Assembly (NCBI GenBank): GCA_027347545.1
Contig: DAIEQT010000199.1
Span: forward strand, 1 to 8,801
DNA from: Ignavibacteria bacterium
Lineage (GTDB): Bacteria > Bacteroidota > Ignavibacteria > Ignavibacteriales > Melioribacteraceae
Length of the DNA: 8,801 nucleotides
Direction of reading: 5' to 3'
Part shown: in pieces, positions 6,708-8,801 of the stretch
How positions within the stretch are numbered: the stretch's first letter is position 1
Layout: every line of letters begins with the position of its first letter
Translations under genes and position numbers: made by a program
Notes under the pieces: model-generated
Told to the model about the DNA's origin: nothing
What the model saw: the letters and a program-made list of their open reading frames with translations, nothing else
The model's database searches: none

Positions 6708-8483
6708 ATGGCTCATCAAAGCGAAGATATTATAAAGCTTGATTTATTAGATAATGGCATAAGTAGCGTTTACGATATCAAGAAGCATTTTTCCAAAGAT
6801 TCAAATGTCCTTATTTTTTCATTACCATTTATAGGACAGACTAAATCTGAAAATGTTAGTTACGAAATCGTTAAGTGCTTATCTGAGAACTTACAAAACT
6901 TCGGTGAAAATACTTTGTTTTGTTTTCTAAGCAGTTCGCAAGTCAATTCCGATATATATATTCAACTCCACGAAACACTTACTTATCAATTGAGTATTGC
7001 TATTAAGCTTTCTGAACGAATTGAAAGAGACGGATATATTCCAAGTAATTATGCAAACCTTCTTATTCTATCAAAATATAAGAGTAGTTTAAAACACTCT
7101 AAGACAAGAATTGCATATACTTATTGTCCAGTTTGCGATAAGACCACGAAAGATTATGGAGGCAAGAAACATCTTTATCATAGTTATGGTACACTAATGT
7201 CCGATGTCTGGAGAGATATAACATATTCTCATGGAGATTATCCAAGAGATATTTTAGAAAGGCTTTCAGATTTATTTGGTTTAGATTTATACAAGAAATT
7301 AATTTTTTTCGATTTTTCCAGATATAAATCAAAAAATAATAAAGGTGTTATTAGAGATAACCAACTATCTTTTATCATAAACAACAAAGCAACAGATAGT
7401 ATTATTAATAATTCGCAATTAATAAATGGCGACTGTCTGGAACACCTAAAAAATATTCCGGAATCTACTGTTGACTTCTGTTTTGCCGACCCTCCTTATA
7501 ATCTTTCAAAAAAATATGATACTTGGAATGATAATCTTGAGACTGAAGAATATTTTAAATGGTGTAATAATTGGATTGATGAGCTAATGCGTGTTTTAAA
7601 ACCTGGACGATATTTAGCTTTACTGAATATTCCACTATTGTCAACAAGATATTATTCTCATCTAATAAAGAACCATACTTTTATTGACTGGATTGTTTGG
7701 GAAAGTCTAAGCATGCCTGTGCGAATGATAATGCCATCCCATTACACAATACTTATATTTTCTAAAGGTTCTCCTATTAAACTACCAAGTTTATCTAATA
7801 ATCAATTAACAGATCTCGAACTTGATTCAATCGCAACTACTAAAGAAAATTATTGCATCAGAAATAATTGCATAAATTTTAGAGAAAAAAATAATTATAC
7901 GTATAAAGAACCCATATCGAATCTTTGGTGGGACATACATAGGATTAAGCATAACACTCGTCGAGTTGATCACCCGACACAATTACCTCCAAAATTAATG
8001 CACAGATTAATTACACTTTTTACAGAAAAAAACGAATTAGTACTTGATCCATTTAATGGTTCTGGTACAACGACACTATGTGCCGAGCAATTAAATAGAA
8101 AGTTTTTGGGTATAGAAAAATCTACAAGTTACTACGAGCTCTCCTTACAACGACATAACGAATTGAGGACTGGTATTGATCCCTTTGGTAAAAGAGATAA
8201 TTCACCAAAAGCAAAGAATAGTTATGTCCCTCGTGTAAAAACACAAAATTATGTTGTTAGCAAAAAAGAACTACAACTGGAAATAAAGAACATATTTAAT
8301 AAAATCGGTCATATACCAACGAAAGAAGAAGTAATTGAACTTGGTAAATATCCAATAAAGTATTATAAAGAATATTTCTTGAATTGGGCTGAAGTTTGTG
8401 CTGCTGCTAGAACAACTGGGATGCAAGAAGCGAGGGTAGTTAAAAGCGAAAAAAATATTGACAGTCAGTTAAAAATATTTTAA
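6708..8483 (+). CDS. Beta-class DNA methyltransferase (probably N6-adenine) with degenerate N-terminal module
   Basis: This 591-residue protein would transfer methyl from S-adenosylmethionine to DNA, protecting host sites from the endonuclease encoded 4 nt upstream. The catalytic unit is at about 236-485: GDCLEHLKNIP (241-251), motif IV DPPY (261-264), DHPTQLPPKLMHRLI (421-435), motif I DPFNGSGTT (447-455) and FLGIE (466-470). Motif IV before motif I defines the beta class; DPPY favours N6-adenine over N4-cytosine. Residues 1-230 look like a second, inactive methyltransferase half: SLPF (38-41) sits where DPPY would, followed by ILSKYK (120-125), C140/C143/H155/H158, and SDVWRDI (165-171) matching SNLWWDI (404-410) of the catalytic unit. 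Residues about 517-571 resemble a homing-endonuclease-associated repeat domain (GHIPTKEEV, then FLNWAEVCAAA). Length exceeds ordinary beta-class enzymes (about 280-420). No Shine-Dalgarno precedes ATG 6708, so translation probably depends on read-through coupling from the nuclease gene. Confidence 0.88.
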   Translation: MAHQSEDIIKLDLLDNGISSVYDIKKHFSKDSNVLIFSLPFIGQTKSENVSYEIVKCLSENLQNFGENTLFCFLSSSQVNSDIYIQLHETLTYQLSIAIKLSERIERDGYIPSNYANLLILSKYKSSLKHSKTRIAYTYCPVCDKTTKDYGGKKHLYHSYGTLMSDVWRDITYSHGDYPRDILERLSDLFGLDLYKKLIFFDFSRYKSKNNKGVIRDNQLSFIINNKATDSIINNSQLINGDCLEHLKNIPESTVDFCFADPPYNLSKKYDTWNDNLETEEYFKWCNNWIDELMRVLKPGRYLALLNIPLLSTRYYSHLIKNHTFIDWIVWESLSMPVRMIMPSHYTILIFSKGSPIKLPSLSNNQLTDLELDSIATTKENYCIRNNCINFREKNNYTYKEPISNLWWDIHRIKHNTRRVDHPTQLPPKLMHRLITLFTEKNELVLDPFNGSGTTTLCAEQLNRKFLGIEKSTSYYELSLQRHNELRTGIDPFGKRDNSPKAKNSYVPRVKTQNYVVSKKELQLEIKNIFNKIGHIPTKEEVIELGKYPIKYYKEYFLNWAEVCAAARTTGMQEARVVKSEKNIDSQLKIF

Positions 8484-8488
8484 AGGTG

Positions 8489-8540
8489 CTATAACAAGTC
8501 GCTAAACACGGGCTCGTTTTTTAGTGCGGTGTTGTTTATG
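8489..8540 (+). other. attC-like imperfect hairpin after the RM module
   Basis: The arm 8489-8502 (CTATAACAAGTCGC) can fold onto 8526-8540. AACAA (8493-8497) pairs with TTGTT (8532-8536), CGC (8500-8502) with GCG (8526-8528), and TAAA (8503-8506) with TTTA (8520-8523), leaving two unpaired bases on one side. Paired outer AAC/GTT boxes, an internal spacer loop and extrahelical bases are the layout of integron attC sites, and about 52 bp is near the short end of known ones. The right box GTTTATG does not match the usual GTTRRRY and no integrase is in the window, so this may be a degenerate site or a coincidence. Confidence 0.25.
8532..8539 (+). repeat. 8-bp direct repeat, right copy (TTGTTTAT)
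   Basis: This matches 5664-5671 on the other side of the RM module, and lies inside the 3' arm of the attC-like hairpin. If the module was inserted at a G|TT junction, both copies would be expected to share this sequence. Confidence 0.3.
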
Positions 8541-8575
8541 TCTGATGGATGAAAAGCAACACTGTTATTTCAAAT

Positions 8576-8801
8576 CTACTTCGTCTTCATAACAAATACA
8601 CCATCCCAATCTTCATCCGGCGGGTTTTCTATGTAAGCTTTGCATCTTTCCAAATAAACTTTAGAAGTAAAATCTTATTGGGCTGAAAAACATTTTTCAA
8701 AGTAACTGGAAGCCTCCGCAAACTTATTATGCTTGTATAAATCCAATGCTAAAATATAATCTTCAAGTGAGTTCAATTTTTGCTTCGCCATTTCATCATC
8801 A
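8576..8801 (-). pseudogene. C-terminal end of an adenylate/guanylate cyclase-type protein with an in-frame stop (partial)
   Basis: Read leftward from the right edge, the frame gives DDEMAKQKLNSLEDYILALD, then a TPR-like LYKHNKFAEASSYFEKCFSAQ, a TAA stop (8675-8677), and 32 further codons in the same frame: SKVYLERCKAYIENPP, then DEDWDGVFVMKTK and a TAG (8576-8578). That ending (YLERC, NPP, DWDGV, MKTK) is typical of the tail of class III adenylate/guanylate cyclases, in which a short TPR-like segment follows the catalytic domain. The tail downstream of the TAA is still well conserved, so the stop is either recent or a sequence error. If real, the protein loses about 32 residues outside the catalytic domain and might still make cyclic nucleotide; the catalytic domain lies beyond the window. 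The gene converges on the RM module. Confidence 0.65.

Noticed and set aside
7099..7332. 77-codon minus-strand open frame inside the methyltransferase
   Set aside because: An antisense shadow in AT-rich sequence over a region whose plus-strand frame shows clear methyltransferase-like features.
6708..8483. FokI-type fusion of two active methyltransferases
   Set aside because: Only the second module has DPPY and FxGxG; the first lacks both, so two active sites are not supported.
8506..8522. Rho-independent terminator at the GC-rich patch followed by six T's
   Set aside because: CACGGGCTCG before the T run cannot form a stable stem of its own; only the longer imperfect attC-like pairing is possible.
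8529..8562. Inverted repeat GTGTTG (8529-8534) / CAACAC (8557-8562)
   Set aside because: Only six paired bases with a 22-nt loop and no T run; weak, and it competes with the attC-like fold. It is noted as an alternative structure rather than annotated.
1..8801. tRNA, rRNA, CRISPR array or insertion sequence
   Set aside because: No cloverleaf-like or rRNA-like segment, no regularly spaced repeats and no transposase-like protein were seen on either strand.

Overview
The window looks like a piece of chromosome from a Gram-negative (diderm) bacterium of moderate-to-low GC. It carries the LPS-export permease pair LptF/LptG and a lipoprotein with a clear lipobox. The long LptF periplasmic region and the overall protein style would suit the Bacteroidota/Chlorobiota/Ignavibacteriota side of the tree. 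That placement is an impression, not proof.

Layout. (1) Positions 1-3018, minus strand: an apparent three-gene operon read right to left. It holds an M20-family metallopeptidase with a TTG start, a lipoprotein of unknown function, and a YgfZ/GcvT-like folate-binding protein cut by the left edge. (2) Positions 3019-3202: a divergent intergenic region with a good promoter candidate for the rightward genes. A perfect 14-bp palindrome overlies its -10 box. (3) Positions 3203-5633, plus strand: lptF and lptG, overlapping by 14 bp. (4) Positions 5696-8483, plus strand: an AT-rich two-gene restriction-modification (RM) module. It has a PD-(D/E)XK-type endonuclease candidate followed 4 nt later by a large beta-class DNA methyltransferase. 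(5) Positions 8484-8575: a short intergenic stretch with an attC-like imperfect hairpin. (6) Positions 8576-8801, minus strand: the C-terminal tail of what looks like a class III adenylate/guanylate cyclase, interrupted by an in-frame TAA.

How the genes work together. LptF and LptG would form the membrane part of the LptB2FG transporter that extracts LPS from the inner membrane. The restriction enzyme and methyltransferase would form a defence module dropped between two convergent chromosomal genes, lptG and the cyclase. The three leftward genes look co-transcribed but have no obvious shared pathway.

Most interesting points. The methyltransferase is built as a tandem: its first ~230 residues look like a second methyltransferase half-module that lost its catalytic motif (SLPF in place of DPPY) and gained a CxxC...HxxH cluster. 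Its C-terminus carries a small domain resembling homing-endonuclease-associated repeats. The RM module is bounded by matching 8-bp sequences, and the right-hand copy lies in the attC-like hairpin, so cassette-style acquisition is possible but unproven.
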